From: CADEDH01 sp965262175
Lineage (GTDB): Bacteria; Actinomycetota; Acidimicrobiia; Acidimicrobiales; SZUA-35
Direction: 5' to 3'
NCBI GenBank assembly: GCA_965262175.1
Contig: CBDHES010000028.1
Coordinates: forward strand, 429,412-493,411
DNA length: 64,000 nucleotides
Part shown: one piece after another, positions 33,903-42,356 of the stretch
Layout: each line of letters starts with the position of its first letter
Position numbering within the stretch: position 1 is the first letter of the stretch
The notes under the pieces: generated by a model
Told to the model about the DNA's origin: nothing
What the model saw: the letters and a program-made list of their open reading frames with translations, nothing else
Databases searched by the model: none
Translations under genes and position numbers: made by a program

Positions 33903-34942
33903 TCGACCGGGCGATGGCGATCGGCCGGCTCGCGGCCCGAACGGTGATCGCCCTCCATGCCGCCGCGGTGGTGGCGTGGCTGGCCGCCCACCAGGTGTGG
34001 CCCGACGCCACCTGGTTCCAGGTCGCTGCGTCCTACGCCATGGTGACGGCCTTCGAGCTGACGATCCCGGTCGCGCTGGTGGCGCTGTGGCTGTGGGATC
34101 GCCGATGGCTGGCCGCGGCTGCGGTCCCGGTCGTCGTCGCTGCGGCGTTCCACCTTCCCTACCGGTGGCCCAACCCGGCCGGCGACCAGCCCCCGCCCGA
34201 CGTCCGGGTCATGACCTTCAACGTGCTCAACCAGAACGACGACCTGACGGCGGTGGTCGATCTGATCGAGCGGTACGAGCCCGACGTGGTGGCCCTCCAG
34301 GAGGTGACCGACTGGAACGAGGTCCCGCTGTTGACCCTGCTTGCGGGCGCCGGCTACCCGTACGCCGAGGTCGGTTCGATCACGGCGGGCGGCACCACCG
34401 CCGTCGTGTCCCGGACGCCGTTCGTCGCCACCCGGGAGATCGACCTCGAGATCGACCGACCGGCGATCGTCGTGACCACCATGGTCGACGGACACCGGAT
34501 CGAGGTGGCGTCGGCCCACCTCTACCCGGCGTACTACGTCTCCCTCGAACGGTGGCGGGACCGGCCGGCGGCCCTCGACGCCTACGCCGAGGCCCAGGCC
34601 CGGCAGGCGGAGATCCTGGTGGCGGAGCTGGGCCGTGAGCCCGCCGTCGCCACCTTCCTGGCCTGCGACTGCAACACCCGGGAGACCAACCGGACCAACG
34701 ACCTCCTGGCCGACCACCTCACCGACGCCTCCCGGGAGCTGGGCTGGCGGATCGGTCACGACGCCCCGCCGGGCACCGTCCACGAGGAACGGTTCCACCG
34801 GGTCGACTACCACTGGTACCGGGGTCCCGCCACCCCGGTCGGCGTCTACCGGGTGCTCGATCGGGCCGGCTCCGACCACTTCGCCCTGATCGCCGACTAC
34901 GCCCTCGGAGGGACGACCCCACGGGCAGCGGCGACGTCCTAG
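33899..34942 (+). CDS. Membrane-anchored endonuclease/exonuclease/phosphatase-family protein
   Basis: 347 residues from GTG 33899. Three hydrophobic helices in the first 85 residues are followed by an outward-facing EEP domain: VRVMTFNVLNQND (metal Asn), VVALQEVTDW (metal Glu), VASAHLYPAYY, FLACDCNTRETN (D-x-N) and GSDHFALIADY (catalytic DH). Such vancomycin-resistance-like EEP proteins may be phosphodiesterases or lipid phosphatases; the substrate is unknown. Four-base overlap with menC suggests coupling only. Confidence 0.82.
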   Translation: MIDRAMAIGRLAARTVIALHAAAVVAWLAAHQVWPDATWFQVAASYAMVTAFELTIPVALVALWLWDRRWLAAAAVPVVVAAAFHLPYRWPNPAGDQPPPDVRVMTFNVLNQNDDLTAVVDLIERYEPDVVALQEVTDWNEVPLLTLLAGAGYPYAEVGSITAGGTTAVVSRTPFVATREIDLEIDRPAIVVTTMVDGHRIEVASAHLYPAYYVSLERWRDRPAALDAYAEAQARQAEILVAELGREPAVATFLACDCNTRETNRTNDLLADHLTDASRELGWRIGHDAPPGTVHEERFHRVDYHWYRGPATPVGVYRVLDRAGSDHFALIADYALGGTTPRAAATS

Positions 34943-34993
34943 TCTCGAACCAGGGTCGACCGACCGCCACGTCGACCACGAGACGGAGGGGCC

Positions 34994-36043
34994 ATGCCGT
35001 TCTATCGCGACCTCGACCCGGACCGGGTCGAGGGGCTGAGGACCATCGACGGGTTGCTGGAGCTCCGAGAGCTGATCCGGAACGCCGGGGTGCCGAGACG
35101 GGACCTGGAGGAGACCCTCCTCCTGGCGACGTGGAACATCCGGGAGTTCGAGGACGCCAGCTTCGGCGACCGGTTCGACGAGGCGTACTACTACATCGCC
35201 GAGATCATCTCCCACTTCGATCTGGTCGCCGTCCAGGAGGTCCGGCCCAACGTCCGGGCCCTCGACCGGCTGATCGGCATCCTGGGGTCGTACTGGGAGT
35301 ACCTCGTCTCCGACGTCACCAAGGGCCGGCGGGGCAACCGGGAGCGGATCGCCTACCTGTACGACTCCCGCAAGCTCCGCCTCGGGGGCATCGCCGGGGA
35401 GATCGTGCTGCCTCCGATCGACGGCCAGCCGGTCAGCCAGCTCGCCCGAACCCCCTACCTCGTCGGGTTCAAGGCGGGATGGACCAAGCTGCTGATCGGG
35501 TCGGTCCACATTCTGTGGGGCGACGGCAAGCGCAACAGTCCCGAGCGGGTGGCGGAGATCGATCACGTCGCCAAGGCCATGGCCGCCGAGGCCGACCACG
35601 ACACCGCCTGGACCCGGAACATGATCCTCCTCGGCGACTTCAACATCCACGGTCCCGACGACGACACCATGGCCGCCCTGCTCCGCCACGGATTCGTCGT
35701 CCCGGACCCGATCGTCGGGGCGAGGACCAACGTCAACCGGACCAAGACCTACGACCAGATCGCCTTCCGCTACGACCACGACCGGTTGGAGTTCACCGGC
35801 AAGGGTGGCACGATCCCGTTCTTCGACGCGGTCTACACCGACGAGCAACTCGACGTGTTCGGGGGCGACCTCCGCAAGGCCGACGGCGAGGTCCCCCAGA
35901 ACGTCGGCTCGTACTACAAGCGGTGGCGGACCTACCAGATGTCGGACCACCTGCCGCTGTGGGTCCAGCTCCGGATCGACTACTCCAACCGCTACCTGGA
36001 GCGGAAGCGGGCCGCCGCCCCGGCCGGGCCCGAGACGGCGTGA
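34994..36043 (+). CDS. Cytoplasmic endonuclease/exonuclease/phosphatase-family protein
   Basis: 349 residues, start with GGAGGGG upstream. EEP motifs: LLATWNIREFEDASFGDRFDEA with the Glu in VAVQEVRPN, SVHILWGDGKRNSPER, MILLGDFNIHGPDDDT and QMSDHLPLWVQL. No signal or membrane helix, unlike the EEP protein before it. Related to DNase I-like proteins annotated as endonucleases; the substrate is not known. A TAGTCT box (34940-34945) may be its promoter. Confidence 0.82.
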   Translation: MPFYRDLDPDRVEGLRTIDGLLELRELIRNAGVPRRDLEETLLLATWNIREFEDASFGDRFDEAYYYIAEIISHFDLVAVQEVRPNVRALDRLIGILGSYWEYLVSDVTKGRRGNRERIAYLYDSRKLRLGGIAGEIVLPPIDGQPVSQLARTPYLVGFKAGWTKLLIGSVHILWGDGKRNSPERVAEIDHVAKAMAAEADHDTAWTRNMILLGDFNIHGPDDDTMAALLRHGFVVPDPIVGARTNVNRTKTYDQIAFRYDHDRLEFTGKGGTIPFFDAVYTDEQLDVFGGDLRKADGEVPQNVGSYYKRWRTYQMSDHLPLWVQLRIDYSNRYLERKRAAAPAGPETA

Positions 36044-36057
36044 GCCGGGGCTAGCAC

Positions 36058-36846
36058 CTAGCCGTCGCCGAGCCGATCCGGGAGGCCGATGTCGGCCACG
36101 AAGTCCCCGACGATCCCGGCGACGACCTCGGGGGCTTCGAGGTGGACGGCGTGGGTCCCGGCGACCGGCACGAACCGGGCGTCGGGCAGGCCGTCGACCA
36201 GGCGATGACCGAGGGCGGTGAACTTGGCGTCGCGGTCGCCGGCGATCACCACCACCGGAACCTCGACCGAAGCCAGCCGATCCCATAGCGGTGACTGGGT
36301 GCCGGTCCCACACGACCGCAGGCTGGCGGCCAGACCCTCGACACGGTTGGTGAGGCGCTCGGCTCGGGCTGCGTCGGCCGGATCGAGGCCGGCGAAGAGC
36401 GGGTTGGCCAACCACCGATCGAGGAACGACGGCAGACCATCGACCTCGAGGCGCCGGGCCAGGGCCTCGTCGGCCCGGCGCCGGTCGGCCCGGTCGTCGG
36501 CCTCGTCCATCCCGGCCGTCACCCCGATCAGCACCAGCCCCCGCATCGGGGATCGGTCGCCAGGCGCGGCGTGGAGGGCGGCGTGGAGGGCGACCCGGCC
36601 CCCCATCGAGTAGCCGACGTAGACGCCGGGCCCGCCGGCCTCGACCAGCAGCCGGCCCGCCTCGACGAGGTCGGCGTCGTCGTGAGCGGCCGGGGTCGCC
36701 CCGTGCCCCGGCAGGTCGACGGCGACCACCTCGTGACCGGTTGCCAGCCGGCGCCCGAAGCGGCCCCAGCACCGGGCGTTCTGGGTGAAGCCGTGGGCCA
36801 CCACCACCCGCGGTCCGGTTCCCCCGGTCTCGGTGTGCAAGGTCAT
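36058..36846 (-). CDS. menH: SHCHC synthase (alpha/beta hydrolase)
   Basis: 262 residues from ATG 36846 (MTLHTETGGTGPRVVVAHG). It removes pyruvate from SEPHCHC to give SHCHC. GFTQNARCWGRF is the oxyanion loop, YVGYSMGGRVAL the nucleophile elbow, VIAGDRDAKF the acid region and VAGTHAVHLEAPE the catalytic His. The long frame upstream is antisense to menD and was rejected. It lies divergently next to menD, which supports MenH over a generic esterase. Confidence 0.85.
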   Translation of the reverse strand: MTLHTETGGTGPRVVVAHGFTQNARCWGRFGRRLATGHEVVAVDLPGHGATPAAHDDADLVEAGRLLVEAGGPGVYVGYSMGGRVALHAALHAAPGDRSPMRGLVLIGVTAGMDEADDRADRRRADEALARRLEVDGLPSFLDRWLANPLFAGLDPADAARAERLTNRVEGLAASLRSCGTGTQSPLWDRLASVEVPVVVIAGDRDAKFTALGHRLVDGLPDARFVPVAGTHAVHLEAPEVVAGIVGDFVADIGLPDRLGDG

Positions 36847-36864
36847 CGGGACCAGGATGCCCGC

Positions 36865-36870
36865 TACGGT
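36865..36870 (+). promoter_or_regulatory. Candidate -10 box (TACGGT) for menD
   Basis: TACGGT eight bases before ATG 36879, in the 32-base divergent gap with menH. Confidence 0.4.
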
Positions 36871-36878
36871 GAGCGCTG

Positions 36879-38594
36879 ATGGGGCCGAGCGACACTGCGA
36901 CCTTCTGCGCCACCGTGGTCGACGAGTGGTGTCGAGCCGGGCTCGACGCCGCGTTCGTCGCCCCCGGGTCCCGGTCGACCCCGCTGGCGCTGGCCTTGGC
37001 GGCCGACGAGCGGGTCGCCGTCCACGTCTTCCACGATGAGCGCTCGGCGTCGTTCGCCGCCCTCGGCCACGGCCTGGCCACCGGGCGCCCGGCGGCCGTG
37101 CTGTGCACCAGCGGAACCGCCGCCACCCACTTCCACGCCGCGGTGGTCGAGGCCGACCTGTCGAGCGTGCCGCTCCTGGTCTGCACCGCCGACCGCCCCC
37201 CGGAGCTGTGGGGCGTCGGTGCACCGCAGACGATCGATCAGACCCACCTCTACGGCCGAGCGGTCCGGTTCTTCGCCGAGCCCGGCCCACCCGACGCGTC
37301 CACCGCCCCATCGTGGCGGTCGCTGGCGTCCCGAGCGGTCGCCGAGGCCGTGGGGTGGTCGGATCGGCCCGGCCCGGTCCACCTCAACCTCAGCTTCCGG
37401 GACCCGCTGGTCGGCTCACCCGGCCCGCTCCCCGAGGGACGCCCCGACGGGCGACCGTGGCACGAGGCGACGACGCCGCCCGCCGGGTCGACCGGTGGCG
37501 GCCTCGACCGGCTCGTCGGGCTCCTCCACGACGGCACGGCGGCGGTCGACGGGGCCATCGTGGCCGGAGCGGGGACCCCCGACCCGGCGGCCGTCGACCG
37601 CCTGGCCGAGACCCTGGGATGGCCGGTGATCGCCGACCACCGGTCGGGCTGTCGGGGTGGGCCGAACGCCGTGCGCTACGCCGACGCCCTGCTCCGCTCG
37701 TCGACCTTCGGCGACCACCGGTGTGACGTCGTGCTCCGCTTCGGCGAGACGCTGGCGTCCAAGGCGCTGTCGCAATGGCTGACCCGAACGCGACCGGCGA
37801 TCGCCGCCGTGTTCGACCGGACCCGGTGGAGCGACCCCGAGCGGGACGCGTCGATCGTGGTCGAAGGGGCGGCGACGGCGGCCGCCCTCGCCGAGCGGCT
37901 TCCCCCCGGGCTCCAACCCTCGACGGCGATCGACCGGTGGCGGCGAGCCGACGCCCGGGCCGCCGAGGCGATCGACACCGTCCTGGCCGAGGCGGCGACG
38001 GCCGAGGGACCGACGCCGGAGATCGGGGTGGCGGTGGCCACCGTCGACGCCGTCCCGGCCGGCGGGGTCCTCGTCGTGTCGTCGTCGATGCCGGTCCGCG
38101 ACGTCGAGTGGTTCGGACCGCTCCGCCGTGACCTGGACGTCCTCGCCAACCGGGGAGCCAACGGGATCGACGGGGTCATCTCGACCGCCGTCGGAGTCGC
38201 CCTCGCCGGCCGCCCGACGACGGTACTGATCGGCGACGTCGCCTTCCTCCACGACAGCACCGCCCTCGTGGCCCTGGCCGACCGACCGGTCGAACTGACG
38301 ATCGTCGTGATCGACAACGACGGCGGGGGGATCTTCTCGTTCCTGCCCCAGGCCACCGAGCTCGACCACGGCGTCTACGAGCTGCTGTTCGGCTCCCCCC
38401 ACGGCACCGACCTGGCGGCCCTGGCTCGGGCCCACCGCCTCACCGTCGACCGGTGGCCGGCATCCCCGAGCCCCGGTCCCGGGCCCCGGGTCGTCATCGC
38501 CCACTCCGACCGGGCGACCAACGTCGACCTGCACCAGCGGCTGGAGAGGGCCGTGATCGAGGCCGTGGACGTCACGGCTGGAGAAGCGCGCTGA
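36879..38594 (+). CDS. menD: SEPHCHC synthase
   Basis: Thiamine diphosphate enzyme that adds succinic semialdehyde from 2-oxoglutarate to isochorismate. 571 residues, normal for MenD. APGSRSTPLALAL and FHDERSASFAALG with the activating Glu begin the Pyr domain, CTSGTAATHFHAAVVEA follows, and VLIGDVAFLHDSTAL and VIDNDGGGIFSFLPQATE form the PP and metal site (GDxxFLHD...NDGGG). Its last 23 bases overlap the end of the convergent menF. Confidence 0.95.
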   Translation: MGPSDTATFCATVVDEWCRAGLDAAFVAPGSRSTPLALALAADERVAVHVFHDERSASFAALGHGLATGRPAAVLCTSGTAATHFHAAVVEADLSSVPLLVCTADRPPELWGVGAPQTIDQTHLYGRAVRFFAEPGPPDASTAPSWRSLASRAVAEAVGWSDRPGPVHLNLSFRDPLVGSPGPLPEGRPDGRPWHEATTPPAGSTGGGLDRLVGLLHDGTAAVDGAIVAGAGTPDPAAVDRLAETLGWPVIADHRSGCRGGPNAVRYADALLRSSTFGDHRCDVVLRFGETLASKALSQWLTRTRPAIAAVFDRTRWSDPERDASIVVEGAATAAALAERLPPGLQPSTAIDRWRRADARAAEAIDTVLAEAATAEGPTPEIGVAVATVDAVPAGGVLVVSSSMPVRDVEWFGPLRRDLDVLANRGANGIDGVISTAVGVALAGRPTTVLIGDVAFLHDSTALVALADRPVELTIVVIDNDGGGIFSFLPQATELDHGVYELLFGSPHGTDLAALARAHRLTVDRWPASPSPGPGPRVVIAHSDRATNVDLHQRLERAVIEAVDVTAGEAR

Positions 38595-39831
38595 GCATCG
38601 CCCGGAACTTCTGCCGGGTCTCGGTCAGCTCGGCGGCGGGGTCGCTGTCGGCCACCACCCCGACCCCGGCGAACAGCCGAACCTGGCGTCCGTCGAGCTG
38701 GGCGGACCGGATCCCGACGGCGAACGCCCCGTTCCCGGCCCCGTCGACCCATCCGACCGGACCCCCGTAGCGACCTCGGTCGGCCTCCTCGATCTCGGCG
38801 ATGAGGGCGACCGCCTCGGCCTGGGGGTCGCCGCCCAGAGCCGGCGTGGGGTGGAGGGCGGCCACCAGTTCCAACACCGAAGCCGCCGGGCCCGACAGCC
38901 GACCCTCGACCCGGGTCCCCAGGTGATGGACGTTGGCCAGGGTGACGATCGACGGCTCCGGCTCGGCATCGACGTAGGAGCAGAACGGCAGGAGCCCGTC
39001 GAGCAGCCAGTCGATCGTGATCCGATGCTCCCACCGGTTCTTGGTCGACGCCAGGAGGGCGGCCGCTCGGGCGTGGTCGGTGGCCGGATCGGTGGCCCGG
39101 CCGGCGGTGCCGGCCAGCGGGTGGGCCCGGACGATGTCGCCGTGGCGGCCGATCAGCAACTCGGGGGAGGCACCGACGAAGCGGTCGACGGCGAACAGGA
39201 TCGCCGACGGGTAGCCGTCCCGGAGCCGGGCCAGGATGGCGGCCTGGTCGATCGGGTGGTCGGTCCGCAGGATCAGCTCCCGGGCGAGCACGACCTTGTC
39301 GAGCTCCCCGGCGGCGATCCGGTCGCGGGCCGGGCCGACGATGGCGTCCCGCCACCGCTCCGGCTCCACCACCGAGGTCAGCTCGAACGCGGTCGGTTGG
39401 GGGCCGTCGACGTCGGCGTCGAGCATGGCCCGTACCGCCTCGATCGCCCGGTCGGGGTCGAGGTCGAGGTCGGTGTCGGGATCGCCGGTGATCGTCAGCC
39501 ACCGTCGGCCATCGACCGACCGGCCGAGGAGGATCCGGGGAACGATCAGCTCCCCGGGCCGGGTCGGGTCGAAGGGCAGGGCGGCGAAGGCGACCGGCCC
39601 GGTGCCCGGGCCGCCGACGTCGTTCGATCCGGCCAAGGCGGTCAGTGCGGCCTGGGTCGGCTCGGCCCCGGCGGGGCGTTCGAGCGGGATCCGGATCGCT
39701 TCGCCGACGCCGGCCAGCACCGGGACCGGGTCGTCGGCCTCGGTCCGGCACCACAACAGGCCCGATCGGGTCCCGACCGCGACCGGATCGAGATCGACGT
39801 CGAGGCGGACCGTGATCGACTGGGGGGCCAT
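38572..39831 (-). CDS. menF: Isochorismate synthase
   Basis: Converts chorismate to isochorismate, the entry to menaquinone. 419 residues from ATG 39831 (MAPQSITVRLDVD). The chorismate-binding fold shows AGELDKVVLARELILRT with the catalytic-base Lys, AHPLAGTAGRATDP, LANVHHLGTRVEGRL, LHPTPALGGDPQAEA and FAGVGVVADSDPAAEL. EntC/DhbC-type or salicylate synthases share the fold; the men context decides. An upstream frame extension is antisense to the SRPBCC gene. Confidence 0.92.
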   Translation of the reverse strand: MAPQSITVRLDVDLDPVAVGTRSGLLWCRTEADDPVPVLAGVGEAIRIPLERPAGAEPTQAALTALAGSNDVGGPGTGPVAFAALPFDPTRPGELIVPRILLGRSVDGRRWLTITGDPDTDLDLDPDRAIEAVRAMLDADVDGPQPTAFELTSVVEPERWRDAIVGPARDRIAAGELDKVVLARELILRTDHPIDQAAILARLRDGYPSAILFAVDRFVGASPELLIGRHGDIVRAHPLAGTAGRATDPATDHARAAALLASTKNRWEHRITIDWLLDGLLPFCSYVDAEPEPSIVTLANVHHLGTRVEGRLSGPAASVLELVAALHPTPALGGDPQAEAVALIAEIEEADRGRYGGPVGWVDGAGNGAFAVGIRSAQLDGRQVRLFAGVGVVADSDPAAELTETRQKFRAMLSALLQP

Positions 39832-39841
39832 GGTCCCAGCG

Positions 39842-39847
39842 TACGAT
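39842..39847 (+). promoter_or_regulatory. Candidate -10 box (TACGAT)
   Basis: TACGAT eight bases before GTG 39856 of the SRPBCC protein, in the divergent gap with menF. Confidence 0.35.
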
Positions 39848-39855
39848 GGGGCACC

Positions 39856-40284
39856 GTGGAGCATCGGTACACCGAGACGATCGACGCCGACCCCCAGCGG
39901 GTCTTCGACCTCGTCGCCGACCTGGCGACCTACCCGTCCTGGCTCGACATCGTCCACAAGGTCGAGCCCGACTCGCCCTCCGACGCCTGGCTCGTCACCC
40001 TCCGGGCCAAGCTCGGTCCCCTGGCCCGGTCAAAACGGCTCCGGATGGTCCGCGACATCCACGAACCCCACCGCCGGGTCCGCTTCGTCCGCCACGAGGA
40101 GGACGGCCGGGACCACTCGGCGTGGGTGCTCGACTCGACCGTGGAGCCGGCGCCCGACGGCGGATCGACCGTGACCATGCTGCTCCGCTACGACGGCCGG
40201 CTGTGGACCTCGGCCCTCCGGGGAGTGCTCGACGGGCAGGTGGCGGCGGCCACCGCCAAGCTGGCCGGTCTGGCCCGCGGCTAA
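39856..40284 (+). CDS. SRPBCC (polyketide-cyclase/COQ10-like) protein
   Basis: 142 residues from GTG 39856 (MEHRYTETIDADPQRVFDLVADLATYPSW, given in part). The START-like fold opens with the DxxxVFDLVADLATYPSW pattern, and VRFVRHEEDGRDHSAW and TVTMLLRYDG form the sheet. COQ10-type proteins bind isoprenoid quinones, so in the middle of the men genes a quinone carrier role is attractive but inferred. Its end overlaps that of the convergent aminotransferase by 4 bases. Confidence 0.82.
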   Translation: MEHRYTETIDADPQRVFDLVADLATYPSWLDIVHKVEPDSPSDAWLVTLRAKLGPLARSKRLRMVRDIHEPHRRVRFVRHEEDGRDHSAWVLDSTVEPAPDGGSTVTMLLRYDGRLWTSALRGVLDGQVAAATAKLAGLARG

Positions 40285-41180
40285 GCCCCCAGCGGGGCGA
40301 GCCATCGGGTGGCGACGGGACCCGTCGGGTCGGTCAGCAACTCGTCGACCCGGCGCTGGAGCCCGCTCGTGACCGGACCGGGCGCCGGATAGGAGCGACC
40401 GTCGAGCTCGCCGACCGGGCTGAGGAACCGGCCGGTGGAGGTGACGATCAGCTCGGTGGCGTCGACGACCTCGTCCCACCGGACGTCTCGAACCTCGACG
40501 AGCACATCGTCGAGGCGGGCCAGGTCGAACAGGAAGCGGCGGGTGATCCCGTCCAGGACCGAATCGAGGGGTGGAGCCACGATGCGGTCGTCGGCGACGA
40601 CGAGCACCGACCGGTTCGTGGTCTCGGCCAAGCGGTCGGACGCCGTGGCGAACACCACGTCGTCGAAGCCCTCGGCCGCCGCCGCCAGCTGCTGGCGGAC
40701 CCCGGCGGTGTAGGCCGCTGCGACCTTCAACGATGGGGGGAGGATCTCGGCCGGGACCTTGGGCATCGTCCCCCGCTGGATCCTGAGCGGCGGCCCGATC
40801 GCCGGGTGGGAACGATCCCCGCCGGGGGCGACGTCGATCGTGGGTCGGAGGCTGGCCGGCCGGCTCGACGCAGGAACCTCGGTCCACGAGGCCAACAGGC
40901 GCACCGTCCCCGCCTCGGGGTTGGCCGCCACGACCTCGGCCACCGCCCGCTCGACGGCGGCGATGTCGTAGGGCGGGTCCATCCCCATCAGCTCCATGGA
41001 GCGATCGAAGCGGGCGGCGTGATCCCGGAGCCCGACGGCGGCCGGTCCGGCCGCCGTGTCGACCACCCGGACGGCGTCGAACACCTGTGAGCCGCGCTGA
41101 GCGACGTGGCTCAGGACGTGGACGGTGGCCTCAGCATGGGGGATCAGGGTCCCGTCTCGCCAGATGGTGGGTTCGGGCAT
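40281..41180 (-). CDS. Class IV aminotransferase
   Basis: 299 residues. Fold type IV PLP enzyme: TIWRDGTLIPHAEATVHVLSH begins like branched-chain aminotransferases, with PPSLKVAAAYTAGV carrying the Schiff-base Lys, FATASDRLAETTNRSVLVV contacting PLP, and VLDGITRRFLFDLA after it. It could be a branched-chain or D-amino-acid aminotransferase, or aminodeoxychorismate lyase; the chorismate context makes the last possible. I cannot separate these by eye. Confidence 0.78.
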   Translation of the reverse strand: MPEPTIWRDGTLIPHAEATVHVLSHVAQRGSQVFDAVRVVDTAAGPAAVGLRDHAARFDRSMELMGMDPPYDIAAVERAVAEVVAANPEAGTVRLLASWTEVPASSRPASLRPTIDVAPGGDRSHPAIGPPLRIQRGTMPKVPAEILPPSLKVAAAYTAGVRQQLAAAAEGFDDVVFATASDRLAETTNRSVLVVADDRIVAPPLDSVLDGITRRFLFDLARLDDVLVEVRDVRWDEVVDATELIVTSTGRFLSPVGELDGRSYPAPGPVTSGLQRRVDELLTDPTGPVATRWLAPLGA

Positions 41181-41204
41181 CGCCCGGTGAGGCTAGCCGA
41201 GCCC

Positions 41205-41210
41205 TAGCCT
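41205..41210 (+). promoter_or_regulatory. Candidate leaderless -10 box (TAGCCT) for menE
   Basis: TAGCCT six bases before ATG 41217. Same box-to-start spacing as menC and the HAD nucleotidase. Confidence 0.5.
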
Positions 41211-41216
41211 GGCCCG

Positions 41217-42356
41217 ATGGCTCGACTGGTCGCCCTCGCCCTCCCCGGCGGCGATCGGTTCGTCGACGCCGTGCGTCGGGTCTGGGACGCTGGCGACGCG
41301 GTGGCGCCGGTCGACCTCCGCCTTCCCCGTGCCGAGCGGGAGCGGGTCCTGGCGGCGCTGGCCCCCGAAGCGATCATCGAGGACGACGGCGAGATCCGGT
41401 CGTTGGACGGTGGCCGACCGGTCGAGGACGGCGACGGGGCGGTGGTGGCCACCAGCGGCACGACCGGGGAGCCCAAGGCGGTGATCCACACCCACCGATC
41501 GATCGCCGCGTCGGCCGCAGCCACCAGCGACGCCCTGTCGGTCGACCCGGACGCCGACCGGTGGTTGGCCTGCCTCCCGCTGGCCCACATCGGCGGCCTG
41601 GCGGTGGTGATGCGATCGATCGTGACCGGGACCGCCCTCGAGGTCCATGACGGGTTCGACCCCTCCGCCGTGCTCGACGCCGCCGACCGGGGCGCGACCC
41701 TGGTCTCGCTGGTGACCCGGGCCCTCAACCAGGTCCCGGCCGAGGCGTTCCGGACGATCCTCATCGGCGGGGCCGCCCCACCGCCCGACCGGCCGGCCAA
41801 CGTGATCGCCACGTACGGCATGACCGAGACCGGCTCCGGCATCGTCTATGACCGCCGACCCCTCGACGGAGTGGAGATCGCCATCGACGACGGCGACGAG
41901 ATCCACCTTCGAGGCCCGATGCTGTTCCGGGCCTACCGCCACGACCCCGATCCGCTCGACGACGGCTGGTTCGCCACCGGCGACCTCGGTCGGTGGGGCG
42001 ACGACGGGCGGCTCATCGTCGACGGCCGCCGAGGCGACGTGATCGTCACCGGCGGGGAGAAGGTGTGGCCGGCCCGGATCGAGGCGTTCCTCGCCGAGCG
42101 GGCCGACGTGGCCGAGGTCGCCCTCGTCGGCCGACCGGACCCCGAATGGGGCCACCGGGTGGTGGCGGTCGTCGTGCCGGCCCCCGACCGGCCCGCTCCC
42201 CCGCTCGGCGAGCTGCGGGAGGTCGTCGGTGAGCGATTCGGGCGGTGGTGCGCCCCCCGGGAGCTAGTCGTGGTCGACGCCCTGCCCCGGACGGGGCTGG
42301 GCAAGGTCCGCCGGGATCGGGTGGTCGAACGGGTCATCGACGACACCTCGGCCTAG
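41217..42356 (+). CDS. menE: o-Succinylbenzoate-CoA ligase
   Basis: ANL-superfamily adenylating enzyme that activates OSB with CoA. 379 residues, short as in many actinobacterial MenE. VVATSGTTGEPKAVIHTHRS, split here as the P-loop TSGTTGEPK, is followed by TYGMTETGSG, GWFATGDLGRW, VTGGEKVWPARIE and the C-terminal catalytic Lys in PRTGLGKVRRD. menB and menA are not in the window. The final 93 bases overlap the convergent repeat-protein gene. Confidence 0.88.
   Translation: MARLVALALPGGDRFVDAVRRVWDAGDAVAPVDLRLPRAERERVLAALAPEAIIEDDGEIRSLDGGRPVEDGDGAVVATSGTTGEPKAVIHTHRSIAASAAATSDALSVDPDADRWLACLPLAHIGGLAVVMRSIVTGTALEVHDGFDPSAVLDAADRGATLVSLVTRALNQVPAEAFRTILIGGAAPPPDRPANVIATYGMTETGSGIVYDRRPLDGVEIAIDDGDEIHLRGPMLFRAYRHDPDPLDDGWFATGDLGRWGDDGRLIVDGRRGDVIVTGGEKVWPARIEAFLAERADVAEVALVGRPDPEWGHRVVAVVVPAPDRPAPPLGELREVVGERFGRWCAPRELVVVDALPRTGLGKVRRDRVVERVIDDTSA

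Noticed and set aside
36846..37311. An N-terminal extension of menH up to 37311
   Set aside because: Antisense to menD and Arg-rich without motif; the ATG at 36846 begins the hydrolase fold.
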